A stretch of DNA of 64,000 nt from assembly GCF_001969265.1 (NCBI RefSeq), contig NZ_CP019304.1, positions 4,278,001 to 4,342,000 on the forward strand, given 5' to 3'. A program made the position numbers and the translations under genes. Position 1 is the stretch's first letter, and the number at the start of each line of letters is the position of its first letter. Positions 27,416 through 36,405 of this stretch are shown here, in pieces. Origin of the DNA: Arthrobacter sp. QXT-31 (GTDB lineage: Bacteria; Actinomycetota; Actinomycetes; Actinomycetales; Micrococcaceae). Under the pieces are notes generated by a model. That model had not been told where the DNA came from. It was given only the letters and a program-made list of their open reading frames with translations, and did no database searches.

Positions 27416-28168
27416 CTAAGCGGACTGCGTCCGCCGCTGCAGTGGAACGAATACCCTCGGCTGCTCCACCCACACCGGCTCCATTTCGGAGATGGTGCGG
27501 CGCATGATCCGGCTGGACGCCTCGCGGGCCTCCGGTGCCTGGCCGTCAAAGATGGCTTTGGCCACGTCCAGGTGCCACTGCAGGGTGAGGTCCCTGGGGC
27601 GGTCCGGCATGAGGCCATGCACAGTGCGGCCGGTGAGGGTCTCGGCCACCTGGCCCACAAGGTTGGCAAACATCTCGTTGCCCGAGCCGCTGAGCAGCAG
27701 CGAGTGGAACTGGATGTCCAGCTCAAGGAAGCGGGGCACGTCGCCGGCCTGCCCGGCGTCGCGCATCGCTAGGGCAACGTCGAGCAGCTCCTGCCGCAGT
27801 TCCTGCGGCGCATTCACCGCCGCCAGTTCAGCGGCCACAGGCTCGACGGCGGAGCGGAGTTCCGCGAGGGAACGCAGCTGGGCGCCGCGCCCTTCCCCGG
27901 CCAGCCGCCACCGGATCACCAGCGGATCGAACGGGTTCCAGCGGTGCGCCGGCAGGACCTTGATGCCGACGCGTTTCGTGGTCTCCACCAGCCCCAGGGA
28001 CTGCAGCACGCGGACCGCTTCCCGGATCACCGACCGGGATACCTGCAGTTCGTCCTCCAGCTGCTCCGCCAGCATCACATGTCCTGGCGGAAGGCTGCCG
28101 TCGACGATTCTGGTACCCAGGTGCTCGACGGCACGGTGGTGGAGGCTGGTTGACATAGTGGTAAGCAT
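27416..28168 (-). CDS. GntR family regulator, FadR subfamily
   Basis: A regulator of about 250 aa. Winged helix GTRIVDGSLPPGHVMLAEQL and SRSVIREAVRVLQSLGLVETTKRVG; the FCD effector domain follows with LAELRSAVEPVAAELAA and LELDIQFHSLLLSGSGNEM. Such regulators respond to gluconate and other acids. It is divergent from gnd and convergent with the idn-like genes. Starts at 28168 or 28156 (MSTSLHHR) are both plausible; the frame to 28264 has no support. Confidence 0.88.
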   Translation of the reverse strand: MLTTMSTSLHHRAVEHLGTRIVDGSLPPGHVMLAEQLEDELQVSRSVIREAVRVLQSLGLVETTKRVGIKVLPAHRWNPFDPLVIRWRLAGEGRGAQLRSLAELRSAVEPVAAELAAVNAPQELRQELLDVALAMRDAGQAGDVPRFLELDIQFHSLLLSGSGNEMFANLVGQVAETLTGRTVHGLMPDRPRDLTLQWHLDVAKAIFDGQAPEAREASSRIMRRTISEMEPVWVEQPRVFVPLQRRTQSA

Positions 28169-28295
28169 AATCGCGCCGGGAAGCTTTGTTGCCCGCGCCC
28201 GGGGGACTGTCGGCCCCGCCACAGCCGCACACCATAGACTCGTTCCGGCGCGGTTTGCGTCCAAGGAGTGGTCACACCCTTTCGCCTTCGACCAC

Positions 28296-28314
28296 GAATA
28301 TATATGCTTTATTC
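28296..28314. promoter_or_regulatory. A/T-rich inverted repeat upstream of gnd
   Basis: GAATA-N9-TATTC within TATATATGCTTTA, about 40 bases before gnd, in the gap shared with the GntR gene. Could be a promoter core or operator. Confidence 0.33.
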
Positions 28315-28352
28315 ACGACCTGCTCAATGCAAACACTGAATTGGAGTTTTTG

Positions 28353-29789
28353 ATGTCAGCACAGATCGGTGTCACCGGCCTCGCGGTGATGGGCGCCAAC
28401 CTGGCGCGCAACCTTGCCCGCAATGGCTTCACGGTTGCCCTGCACAACCGCTCGGTCGGCAAGACCGACGCCCTGCTCGAAAAGCACGGCCACGAGGGCG
28501 ACTTCGTCCGGACCGAATCCCTCGAGGAACTGGTCAACTCCCTCGAAAAGCCGCGCCGCGTCCTGATCATGGTCAAGGCAGGCGCTCCTGTTGACGCCGT
28601 CGTCGACCAGCTGGTTCCGCTGCTGGAAGAGGGCGACATCATCATCGACGCCGGCAACTCGCACTACGAGGACACCCGCCGCCGCGAAGCCGCGCTGGCC
28701 GGCAAGGGCCTGCACTTCGTCGGCGTCGGCGTTTCCGGCGGTGAGGAAGGCGCCCTCAACGGCCCGTCCATCATGCCCGGCGGCTCCAAGGAGTCCTACA
28801 AGGCCCTCGGCCCGCTGCTGGAGAAGATCTCCGCCAAGGTCGACGGCGAACCCTGCTGCGCCTGGGTTGGCACGGACGGTGCCGGCCACTTTGTGAAGAT
28901 GGTCCACAACGGCATTGAATACGCTGACATGCAGGTCATCGGCGAAGCCTTCGACCTCCTTCGCTCCGGTGCCGGCATCGAGCCCGCCGAGCAGTCCAAG
29001 ATCTTTGCTGAATGGAACAAGGGCGACCTGTCCTCCTTCCTGATCGAAATCTCCGCCGAAGTCCTCGGCCACGTGGACGCCAAGACCGGCAAGCCGTTTG
29101 TCGACGTCGTGGTGGACGCAGCCGGCCAGAAGGGCACCGGCCGCTGGACGGTCATCTCCGCACTGGAGCTTGGCTCGCCGGTTTCCGGCATCGCCGAATC
29201 GGTGTTTGCCCGTGCGCTGTCCTCACAGGCCGAGCAGCGCAAGCTGGGCCAGGAGCTGCTGGCCGGCAACGAGGCAACCGTGGAGATCCCCGAGACCTTC
29301 GTCGAGGATGTCCGCCAGGCGCTGTACGCCTCCAAGCTGGTCTCCTACGCGCAGGGCCTGGACATGCTGACGTCCGCTGCCAAGGAATACGGCTGGGACC
29401 TCAAGCTGGACGAGATCGCCTCCCTGTGGCGCGCCGGGTGCATCATCCGCGCCGAGCTGCTCAAGGACATCACCAAGGCCTACGCTGCCGACGAAAAGCC
29501 GGCCAACCTGCTGTTCGCTCCCGCGTTCACCAAGGCCATCGCCGACGCCCTGCCGGCCTGGCGCCGTGTTGTGGCCGTCGCCGTCCAGCTGGGCATTCCG
29601 GTTCCGGTCTTCTCGTCGTCGCTCGCTTACTACGACGGCCTGCGCCGCAAGCGCGTCGCCGCCGCCCTGATCCAGGGCCAGCGCGACCTCTTCGGTGCCC
29701 ACACCTACGGCCGCGTTGACGCCGAGGGTACGTTCCACACCCTGTGGGGCGAGGACAAGTCCGAGATCGAGGCAGTGGACACCCACTAG
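28353..29789 (+). CDS. gnd: 6-phosphogluconate dehydrogenase, decarboxylating
   Basis: A pentose phosphate pathway enzyme of 478 aa that converts 6-phosphogluconate to ribulose 5-phosphate. GVTGLAVMGANLARNLARNG (dinucleotide binding), GVGVSGGEEGALNGPSIMPGG, and GHFVKMVHNGIEYADMQ with the catalytic Lys and the conserved HNGIEY are visible. The C-terminal half with QGQRDLFGAHTYGR is complete. I chose the ATG at 28353 with TGGAG upstream; a long upstream frame is a shadow of the GntR gene. Confidence 0.96.
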   Translation: MSAQIGVTGLAVMGANLARNLARNGFTVALHNRSVGKTDALLEKHGHEGDFVRTESLEELVNSLEKPRRVLIMVKAGAPVDAVVDQLVPLLEEGDIIIDAGNSHYEDTRRREAALAGKGLHFVGVGVSGGEEGALNGPSIMPGGSKESYKALGPLLEKISAKVDGEPCCAWVGTDGAGHFVKMVHNGIEYADMQVIGEAFDLLRSGAGIEPAEQSKIFAEWNKGDLSSFLIEISAEVLGHVDAKTGKPFVDVVVDAAGQKGTGRWTVISALELGSPVSGIAESVFARALSSQAEQRKLGQELLAGNEATVEIPETFVEDVRQALYASKLVSYAQGLDMLTSAAKEYGWDLKLDEIASLWRAGCIIRAELLKDITKAYAADEKPANLLFAPAFTKAIADALPAWRRVVAVAVQLGIPVPVFSSSLAYYDGLRRKRVAAALIQGQRDLFGAHTYGRVDAEGTFHTLWGEDKSEIEAVDTH

Positions 29790-29811
29790 CCACACCCGCG
29801 GCATAACACAG

Positions 29812-29853
29812 GAACGGCCGGCCTCCAGGATTTCTCCGGGAGGCCGGCCGTTC
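29812..29853 (+). terminator. terminator of gnd
   Basis: GAACGGCCGGCCTCC with its exact complement, 15 base pairs, starting 22 bases after the stop. Confidence 0.82.
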
Positions 29854-29877
29854 GTGTGTCCGTGCTGAAGCGCACCG

Positions 29878-29905
29878 CCTGCCTGGGGTCCAAACCCCAG
29901 GCAGG
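29878..29905 (-). terminator. terminator of cysE
   Basis: CCTGCCTGGGGT with its exact complement and a 4-base loop, immediately past the cysE stop on the minus strand. Confidence 0.75.
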
Positions 29906-29907
29906 GG

Positions 29908-30492
29908 TCAGATCCGGTACTCGATGTAATACTCTGCCGGGTCAACGGCGGGCTTGGTCTCCCGCTGCGCGTCGCGGTGCCGCCAGCTTGCCGGGATGCC
30001 CGTGATGATGGATTCGGCCGGTGCGTCCTTGACCACGACGGCGTTCGCCCCCACGGCGCTGTCGTTGCCGATGTTGATCGGGCCCAGGATTTTGGCGCCC
30101 GCGCCGATCGTGACGCGGTCCCCGATGGTGGGGTGGCGCTTGACCTTGGCGAGGGAACGGCCGCCGAGCGTGACGCCGTGGTAGATCATGACGTCCTCGC
30201 CGATCTCGGCCGTTTCGCCGATGACCACGCCCATGCCGTGGTCAATGAAAAAGCGGCGTCCGATCGTGGCGCCGGGATGGATCTCGATGCCGGTCAGGAA
30301 ACGCGCCAGCTGCGAAATCAGCCGGGCAGGGAACCGCGTGGACGGGTTTTGCCACAGCTTGTGCGTCAGCCGGTGCGCCCAGATGGCGTGCAGTCCGGAG
30401 TAGGCGAAAAAGTTCTCAAAAGAACCTCGAGCCGCCGGGTCGTGTGACCGGGCGGCGTCGAGGTCTTCCTTAAGTCTTGCGAAGAAACCCAC
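29908..30492 (-). CDS. cysE: serine O-acetyltransferase
   Basis: An enzyme of 194 aa that makes O-acetylserine from serine and acetyl-CoA. After an N-terminal helical segment, the left-handed beta helix with hexapeptide repeats is clear ([25 protein letters not shown] in outline, [26 protein letters not shown]). Catalytic His lies in FFIDHGMGV. It is the second gene after cysK (41-base gap), the usual cysteine operon. Confidence 0.94.
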   Translation of the reverse strand: MGFFARLKEDLDAARSHDPAARGSFENFFAYSGLHAIWAHRLTHKLWQNPSTRFPARLISQLARFLTGIEIHPGATIGRRFFIDHGMGVVIGETAEIGEDVMIYHGVTLGGRSLAKVKRHPTIGDRVTIGAGAKILGPINIGNDSAVGANAVVVKDAPAESIITGIPASWRHRDAQRETKPAVDPAEYYIEYRI

Positions 30493-30533
30493 AAAGTTCT
30501 TTCTACAGGAAACGGAAAGCGGCTGGCTAAGGC

Positions 30534-31469
30534 CTAGCCCCGGATGTCGTCATAGAGCACGGTGGAGATGTAACGCTCACCGAAGTCGCAAACGACAGCC
30601 ACAATCAGCTTGCCCGCATTCTCCGGGCGCTTGGCCAGCTCGAGGGCGCCCCAGACGATGGCGCCGGAGGAGATGCCGCCCAGGATCCCTTCCTTAATGC
30701 CGAGCTCGCGGGCCACGGCCACGGAGTCCTCCAGCGTGGCGTCCAGGACCTCGTCGTAGACGTTGGTGTCCAGGAGTTCCGGGATGAAGTTGGCCCCGAG
30801 GCCCTGGATCTTGTGCGGGCCGGGGGTGCCGCCGTTCAGGATGGGGGAGTCCTTGGGTTCCACGGCAACAATCTGGATGTCCGGGTTGCGCTCCTTCAGG
30901 ACCTGTCCGACGCCGGTGATGGTGCCGCCGGTGCCGATGCCGGAGACAAAGATGTCGACCTTGCCGTCGGTGTCGGCCCAGACCTCCTCAGCGGTGGTCT
31001 TGCGGTGGATCTCCGGGTTGGCTTCGTTGGCGAACTGCTGGGCCCAGATGGAGTTCTCGGTGTTGGCCACGATTTCCTGGGCCTTTTCCACGGCGCCGCG
31101 CATGCCTTCGGAACCCGGGGTCAGCACGATCTCGGCACCGAAGGCGCGGAGCATGACGCGGCGCTCTGTGGACATGGTTTCCGGCATGGTCAGGATGACC
31201 TTGTAGCCGCGGGCAGCGCCCACCATGGCCAGGGCGATGCCGGTGTTGCCGGAGGTGCCTTCGACGATGGTTCCGCCGGGCTTCAGTGCGCCGGACTTCT
31301 CGGCAGCGTCGATGATTGCGACGCCGATGCGGTCCTTGACGCTGTTGGCCGGGTTGTAGAACTCAAGCTTGACCGCAACGGTGGCGTCCAGGCCTTCCGT
31401 CAGGCGGTTGAGCTTGACCAGCGGGGTGCCGCCCACCAGCTGTGTTACATCGTCGTAGATCCGTGCCAT
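30534..31469 (-). CDS. cysK: cysteine synthase A (O-acetylserine sulfhydrylase)
   Basis: A PLP enzyme of 311 aa. PLP lysine K45 is in [25 protein letters not shown] binds the substrate carboxylate; the phosphate-binding loop is [14 protein letters not shown]. It uses the O-acetylserine made by CysE downstream. The N-terminus [18 protein letters not shown] is standard. Confidence 0.95.
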   Translation of the reverse strand: MARIYDDVTQLVGGTPLVKLNRLTEGLDATVAVKLEFYNPANSVKDRIGVAIIDAAEKSGALKPGGTIVEGTSGNTGIALAMVGAARGYKVILTMPETMSTERRVMLRAFGAEIVLTPGSEGMRGAVEKAQEIVANTENSIWAQQFANEANPEIHRKTTAEEVWADTDGKVDIFVSGIGTGGTITGVGQVLKERNPDIQIVAVEPKDSPILNGGTPGPHKIQGLGANFIPELLDTNVYDEVLDATLEDSVAVARELGIKEGILGGISSGAIVWGALELAKRPENAGKLIVAVVCDFGERYISTVLYDDIRG

Positions 31470-31536
31470 GTGTACTTGCGCCTATCTCTCAGGAGGGAAT
31501 ACTTTGGTCAGCCTAACTATGGGATCGGCGCCCCTG

Positions 31537-32061
31537 CTACGCATTAAGCCATGCAGAGTAATATTTCCGCGCCTTGGCCAGCTTCGGGTTGATGATGACC
31601 TGGCAATAGCCCTGCTCCGGGAACTTGGCGTAATAGTTCTGGTGAATGTTCTCCGCCGGATAGAAGACAGGAAGCCGGCTGACCTCGGTCACAATCGGCC
31701 GGGACCACAGTGCCTGGTTCCGCTCAATCGCCTCCTCGAAAAGGATCTTTTCCTCGGTGGTCTCATAGAACATGGACGAGCGGTACTGGGTGCCGACGTC
31801 GTACCCCTGGCGGTTGAGCGTAGTGGGATCATGCAGGGCGAAGAACATGTCCAGGATGACCTCGGCCGGGATGACCTCCTCATCGAACGTCACGGCCACC
31901 ACCTCGGCATGCCCTGTGGTGCCGGAGCAGACCGAGTAGTAGTCGGGGTCGCGTTCATGGCCGCCGGTGTATCCCGAAACCACCGACGTGACGCCCTTCG
32001 TTTTCTGGTAGACGGCGTCCAGGCACCAGAAGCAGCCCCCACCAAGCACAAAAGTTTTCAT
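31537..32061 (-). CDS. msrA: peptide methionine sulfoxide reductase MsrA
   Basis: A repair enzyme of 174 aa. Catalytic C10 is in GGGCFWCLDAVYQ; GYTGGHERDPDYYSVCSGTTGHAEVV is the family signature region. It lies upstream of cysK on the same strand with a 67-base gap and is divergent from the Nif3-like gene. Confidence 0.94.
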   Translation of the reverse strand: MKTFVLGGGCFWCLDAVYQKTKGVTSVVSGYTGGHERDPDYYSVCSGTTGHAEVVAVTFDEEVIPAEVILDMFFALHDPTTLNRQGYDVGTQYRSSMFYETTEEKILFEEAIERNQALWSRPIVTEVSRLPVFYPAENIHQNYYAKFPEQGYCQVIINPKLAKARKYYSAWLNA

Positions 32062-32156
32062 GTCCTCTTCAATGGTTCGCCCGCGTCAATGATTCCCGCG
32101 GACCACCCTAGAGTCATCTGCCAGTCAGGGGCCAGAGCCGACTGTAGGGTAAAAAT

Positions 32157-33065
32157 ATGAGTATGGAACCTGTGAACAGCGACGTTGCAGCGGAACCGGA
32201 AGAAGCTCCCGACGCCGCCGAGTCACCCGCAGCTGCAACCCTGGGGCAGCTGATGCTGGCCGTGGAGGAACTCTGGCCGGAGTCGCTTGCGGAGGCGTGG
32301 GATGAAGTGGGCCTGGTGGCCGGCCATCCTTCCGCTGAAGTCACGCGCGTCATGTTCGCCGTCGATCCCACGCTCGAGGTCATCGACGAGGCCGTCGAAT
32401 GGGGCGCGGAACTGCTCATCACCCATCATCCGCTGCTCCTCAAAGGTGTCACGTCGGTTGCCGCCAACACGCCCAAAGGCCGGGCCGTCCACCGCCTGAT
32501 CGAATCCGGCACGGCGCTGCTGACCGTCCACACCAATGGCGACTCAGCCGTGGGCGGTGTTTCGGATGTGCTGGCCGACGCTCTGGGCCTGCAGAACGTA
32601 TCGCCGCTGACCCCGGCAGCCGACGGTCTTCCGGAGGAGGGCATAGGGCGCGTCGGGGACCTCGGCGAGTCGATGACCCTGGGCGATTTCGCCGCCCGTG
32701 TTTTCGGCATCCTCCCCTCCGTGGCCGGCGGAGTGCGCGTATCCGGGGACAAGGACGGTCTGGTGCAGCGGGTTGCCGTCTGCGGCGGGGCAGGGGACTC
32801 CCTCTTCGACGAGGTGAGGGCAAGCAACGCGGACCTGTATGTCACCGCGGACCTGCGCCACCATCCGGCCTCGGAAGCCAGGGAGGCCGCTGTGAACGGC
32901 CGGCCTTACCTCATCGATGTGTCGCACTTCGCGAGCGAATGGCTATGGCTACCGGCCGCCGCCGAGGCGCTGGGCAACGTGCTCACGGACCAGGGCCTCG
33001 ACGTCGAGATCCGCGTCAGCACCACCAACAGCGACCCGTGGGACTTCATACTGACTCCCGGCTAA
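32157..33065 (+). CDS. Nif3-like dinuclear metal centre hexameric protein
   Basis: A protein of 302 aa of the NIF3/YbgI family. The N-terminal metal ligands are in AELLITHHPLLLKGV and the C-terminal ones in LIDVSHFASEW; WDEVGLVAGHP is typical. Once called GTP cyclohydrolase I type 2; the true function is unclear. An Ala/Glu/Pro-rich N-terminal extension of about 30 residues is present; an internal start is possible. It is followed by the coiled-coil protein gene, a common actinobacterial pair. Confidence 0.9.
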   Translation: MSMEPVNSDVAAEPEEAPDAAESPAAATLGQLMLAVEELWPESLAEAWDEVGLVAGHPSAEVTRVMFAVDPTLEVIDEAVEWGAELLITHHPLLLKGVTSVAANTPKGRAVHRLIESGTALLTVHTNGDSAVGGVSDVLADALGLQNVSPLTPAADGLPEEGIGRVGDLGESMTLGDFAARVFGILPSVAGGVRVSGDKDGLVQRVAVCGGAGDSLFDEVRASNADLYVTADLRHHPASEAREAAVNGRPYLIDVSHFASEWLWLPAAAEALGNVLTDQGLDVEIRVSTTNSDPWDFILTPG

Positions 33066-33245
33066 GCCTGGCGTGCGAAGTCCATCACAGGGCCCACGCC
33101 GGCGAGGGGCCCGCACCGAGCGCAGCGAGGTTTGGGAGCCGGTGGGGATGCGTAGCGAGGCTGGGGAGCCCGTTAGGCGCTAGAGTCGAGGAAACCCCAC
33201 AGGGGTGCCGGCCGGCGGCCGGATGGGATCAAGCGGAGGTAAAAC
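33066..33245. other. intergenic repeat-rich stretch
   Basis: 180 bases with imperfect repeats of GCGAGG(T/C)..GGGAGCC, a pattern of short G-rich repeats; no gene or clear terminator seen. Confidence 0.35.
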
Positions 33246-33983
33246 GTGGCCAAGGCAGCACCGGCGGAACAATTGAAGTTGCTCGAGCTCCAGGGCCTCG
33301 ACGCCCGGTTGAAGTCACTGTCCAACCGCCGCCGCAGCCTTGAAAACGATCCCCGGATCACCGACCTCGAAGCCGCCCTCAACGTTGCCAACGGGGAACT
33401 GGGCGCCGCGAAGCTCGCCGTCCACGACGCCGAAGCGGAACTGAAGCGTGCCGAGGCAGACGTGGAGCAGGTGGCAACGCGGATCGAAAAGGACGAGGCC
33501 AGGCTCAACAGCGGCACCGGCCTGTCCAAGGACCTCGTAGCCCTGCAGAAGGACATTGCTTCCCTCAACAAGCGCCGTTCGGACCTGGAGGACGTCGAAC
33601 TGGAGGTCCTCGAACGGCTGGATGTCCTGCGCGAACGGCAGGCCGCCCAGCAAAGCATCGTGGACGACATCCAGGGTTCCTTCGGCGTGATCCGGGCGGA
33701 GCTTGACGCCGCCCTGGCCGAAGTCACCGCGGAAGAGAACGAGGTGGCCGCCCGGCGCGCGGCCTTCGCGGCGGGCCTTGACGGCGGAATGCTTGCCGTG
33801 TACGAGAAGACGCTGGCCCGCCGCGGAGTGGGCGCGGCGCGCCTCTTCCACGGCACCTCCGAGGGGTCCGGCATGCAGCTGAGCCCGGGCGACCTGGCCG
33901 AGATCAAGGCCGCCGCCGAGGACGACATCGTGTTCTGCCCGGACTCCGGCTGCATCCTGGTGCGCTCCGCCGAGTGGGTCTGA
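33246..33983 (+). CDS. coiled-coil protein with C-terminal zinc-ribbon-like domain
   Basis: A protein of 245 aa. Residues 1-180 are almost entirely charged heptad-like helices with many Glu, Lys and Arg. The C-terminus resembles the C4 zinc ribbon found in this family (DUF164-like), but only the last cysteine pair remains (FCPDSGCILVR); the first C-x2-C is replaced by EGSGMQLS. It therefore may not bind zinc. GTG start with GGAGG 7 bases upstream. It follows the Nif3-like gene, as in many actinobacteria. Function unknown; RNA or nucleic-acid binding has been suggested for the family. Confidence 0.85.
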   Translation: MAKAAPAEQLKLLELQGLDARLKSLSNRRRSLENDPRITDLEAALNVANGELGAAKLAVHDAEAELKRAEADVEQVATRIEKDEARLNSGTGLSKDLVALQKDIASLNKRRSDLEDVELEVLERLDVLRERQAAQQSIVDDIQGSFGVIRAELDAALAEVTAEENEVAARRAAFAAGLDGGMLAVYEKTLARRGVGAARLFHGTSEGSGMQLSPGDLAEIKAAAEDDIVFCPDSGCILVRSAEWV

Positions 33984-33991
33984 CCGCCGCA

Positions 33992-34057
33992 CCCAACTGA
34001 CTGGCATTAGATGTCGTTCTGAGCCCTCAAAACGACATTAAGTGCGAGTCAGTTGGG
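33992..34057. repeat. long imperfect palindrome between convergent genes
   Basis: Arms of about 30 bases: CCCAACTGACT..GATGTCGTT on the left and AACGACAT..AGTCAGTTGGG on the right, with a 5-8 base centre. The right arm includes the last codons and stop of yaaA. Likely a two-way transcription end or a dispersed repeat. Confidence 0.75.
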
Positions 34058-34813
34058 CAGGATGATGTTCAGGGCGTGGGCCTTGCGCGCCGTGCCCGGG
34101 ACCAGCTCGGCCTGCCACTTTTCGGCTGCAGCCGTGCGCAGCTGTTCCGGAGTGGCCGGGGCCTTGCCGCGCCGCGTCAGCAGGTGCCGCGCCAGCTCGC
34201 CCCGGGTGTGCTTGGCGAAATGGCTGACCACCTTGCGCGCGCCGTTTACCTCCGTGAAGACGTTGACGGTCACGGTGCCCGCCGGCGGCGGAGCCCAGGC
34301 GGCGGCGTAGGTGCTGGAGCGGCAGTCGACCAGGAGGTGGCCTTCGGCCACACTCCCGAGGGCATCGGTCAGCTGCGGTTTCCAGAATGAGGCAAGGCGT
34401 CCGACGTCGGGCAGTGCCGTTGACATGGACAGCCGGTAGGCGGGCACGGAGTCGGCGAACCTGATGGCGCCCCACAGCGCGGAGATGACCAGCACCGACT
34501 CATCCGCACGGCGCCGCTGCGCCGGCGTCATCGATTTGTAGCCGAGCGCGTCGTACAGCACCCCGGAATACACCTGGTGCGCGGGGGCCGCCGGTTCGGC
34601 GTGGAGCCGGGTATTGCGCTCGACGTCGTCCCTCAGCGAGGCTCCGACGCCCAGGAGCGCGAGGGCGTCCTCGTGCGCGCTGACTGTCCCCAGCGCGTCC
34701 AGCACCTTGGCCCGGTAGGTGTTCAGCACAGGAAAACTCAACGAAGTCCAGTCCATGGCGTCACCGTGGACTGCAGGGGTCTTGCCTTCAGACGGGGGGA
34801 GCAGAATCAGCAC
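34049..34813 (-). CDS. yaaA: peroxide stress protein YaaA
   Basis: A protein of 254 aa of the YaaA/DUF328 family. LILLPPSEGKT at the N-terminus, YSGVLYDALGYKSM, ISALWGAIRFADSVPAYRLSM in outline, and the C-terminal VSHFAKHTRGELARHLL are diagnostic. The family limits free iron damage under peroxide stress. Its stop lies within the palindrome shared with the convergent gene. Confidence 0.93.
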   Translation of the reverse strand: MLILLPPSEGKTPAVHGDAMDWTSLSFPVLNTYRAKVLDALGTVSAHEDALALLGVGASLRDDVERNTRLHAEPAAPAHQVYSGVLYDALGYKSMTPAQRRRADESVLVISALWGAIRFADSVPAYRLSMSTALPDVGRLASFWKPQLTDALGSVAEGHLLVDCRSSTYAAAWAPPPAGTVTVNVFTEVNGARKVVSHFAKHTRGELARHLLTRRGKAPATPEQLRTAAAEKWQAELVPGTARKAHALNIILPN

Positions 34814-34844
34814 CGTACGATCTTACCGGCCGGCGCATGCGCGC

Positions 34845-35834
34845 TCAGTCCCGCGTGCGCCCCACATGACGGCCCAGGAAGTCCAGCACGTCAGGCATGA
34901 GGGAGCGCCAGTAGGACGCGTCGTGGCCGCCGGGGCCAAAGCCTCCCTCCACGCGGCCGGGAAGGCCCGACCGGTATGCGCGCACTGCCGGGGCCAGATC
35001 GTCCTCGCTGCCGCAGTCGATCCGTTTGGGAATGGCCGCAAGCCTCGGCCGCAGCGCAAAAACGTTGTTCGCGGCGAAATCGGCGGGGCCGTCGAAGGCG
35101 CCCTCCATCCCCGCCTCGTAGCTGGACCAGACAGCCGGGCTCATGGCAGCAACGGCGCGAAGCCCGGTCACCCTGCCGAGCGACGCCAGAAGGAGAGCGC
35201 CGAAACCTCCCATTGACGTGCCGAACAGGGCGACCCTTCCGAGGTCGAACCCCTGCTCGGCCAGGAACGGGAGGAACTCCAGCACCAGCATCGACTGAGT
35301 GTCGCTGCCGTCGGCGCGGGCGTGCCACCACGAGTCGCCGCCGTCTACGGCGGCAATACCAAAGGGCATCCCGCCGTCGTCGAGATGGCGCTGCAGGGCC
35401 ACGTCTGCGGCGAGGTCCCGCAGCAGAACCTCGCTGCTGCCACCCAGCCCGTGCAGGAAGACCGCCACCGGCAGCAACTGGTTGGCCTGCTCCGGAAGCG
35501 GCACGGCCAGCGACCAATGCGTTCTCACCGATGGACGGAAGCGGGACACAAATGCGCCGGTCCGGGTCGATATCGTGGACGGCAGCAGGGCAGATGGGGG
35601 AGGCGGCGGGATGCCCGCCGTCGTTGCCGGGCCTGTCACCTCGGGCACTGGCACATCAGGGACCGGCACATCAGGGACCGGCACATCGGGGACCGGCACA
35701 TCGGGGACCGGAACCGGTGGCGGCGGGGTTGTGCAGGCCGACGGGGCGGCCGCGGTCAGTGCGGCAGAGATCCCTGCCAGCTGCAGCAGGCGGCGCCGTG
35801 GAAAGGACGGCCGCGGGGAGGACGACGTGTCCAT
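34845..35834 (-). CDS. Tat-exported lipoprotein-type esterase (alpha/beta hydrolase)
   Basis: A protein of 329 aa. The N-terminus has a twin-arginine signal (PRRRLLQLAG) and a lipobox-like APSAC at about residues 31-35, so it is probably exported and lipid-anchored. Next is a Pro-rich repeat of five PDVPV-like units, then an esterase domain with AVFLHGLGGSSEVLL, nucleophile Ser in LFGTSMGGFGALL, an Asp candidate in CGSEDDLAP and a His in GPGGHDASYW. Substrate unknown. The ATG at 35834 is used; the longer frame runs into rnpB. It is on the opposite strand from rnpB. Confidence 0.85.
   Translation of the reverse strand: MDTSSSPRPSFPRRRLLQLAGISAALTAAAPSACTTPPPPVPVPDVPVPDVPVPDVPVPDVPVPEVTGPATTAGIPPPPPSALLPSTISTRTGAFVSRFRPSVRTHWSLAVPLPEQANQLLPVAVFLHGLGGSSEVLLRDLAADVALQRHLDDGGMPFGIAAVDGGDSWWHARADGSDTQSMLVLEFLPFLAEQGFDLGRVALFGTSMGGFGALLLASLGRVTGLRAVAAMSPAVWSSYEAGMEGAFDGPADFAANNVFALRPRLAAIPKRIDCGSEDDLAPAVRAYRSGLPGRVEGGFGPGGHDASYWRSLMPDVLDFLGRHVGRTRD
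35643..35717. repeat. 15-bp tandem repeat in the esterase gene
   Basis: Five units of the form GGGACCGGCACATC(A/G), the first and last degenerate. It encodes the VPVPD repeat linker between the lipid anchor and the esterase domain. The whole 15-bp period keeps the frame, so copy number may vary. Confidence 0.88.
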
Positions 35835-35902
35835 TTCCCGATCATAAGCCCCGGAACCGGCGTGCGTCCGGCACCGCAGGAAAGCCCGTAGACTGGACAG
35901 CA

Positions 35903-36296
35903 GGATGGGTTGGCCAGGCGGCCGCGCGCCACGCAAGTGGCTCGAGGAACGTCCGGGCTCCACAGGGCAGGGTGGTGGGTAACGCCCACTCGGGGTAACC
36001 CGCAGGCCAGTGCCACAGAAAACAGACCGCCTGGGTCGCGCCGATTTGAAAGCGGCACGAAACAGGTAAGGGTGAAACGGCGGTGTAAGAGACCACCAGC
36101 TTTCCGGGTGACCGGAAAGGCTAGGTAAACCCCACCCGGAGCAAGGCCAGACAGGGCACGTTTGAGGGCTGCCCGCCCGAGTGCCCGGGTAGGCCGCTGG
36201 AGGGCGTCGGCAACGGCGCTCGTAGATGGATGGCCGCTACTCCCGCGCTGGCAACGGCTCGGGAGCACAGAACCCGGCGTATCGGTCAACCCATCC
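35903..36296 (+). ncRNA. rnpB: RNase P RNA, bacterial class A
   Basis: The catalytic RNA of RNase P. The ends pair (GGATGGGTTG at 35903-35912 with CAACCCATCC at 36287-36296, P1). The conserved core is visible: GAGGAACGTCCGGGCTCC, then ACAGAAAACAGACCGCC, GTAAGGGTGAAACGGCGG, TAAGAGACCACC, and near the end ACAGAACCCGGCGTATCGG. Ends are set by P1 and may be off by a few bases. Several open frames across it are not genes. Confidence 0.95.
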
Positions 36297-36405
36297 ATCC
36301 AAGCTCCAACCGGCCTCGGCTGCAAATCTGTGCTTGACATCACATCGGCTACCCCCGACACTTCAGTGAACGCCTCGGTGCATGAATGATGGTTGAGGAG
36401 CCAAC

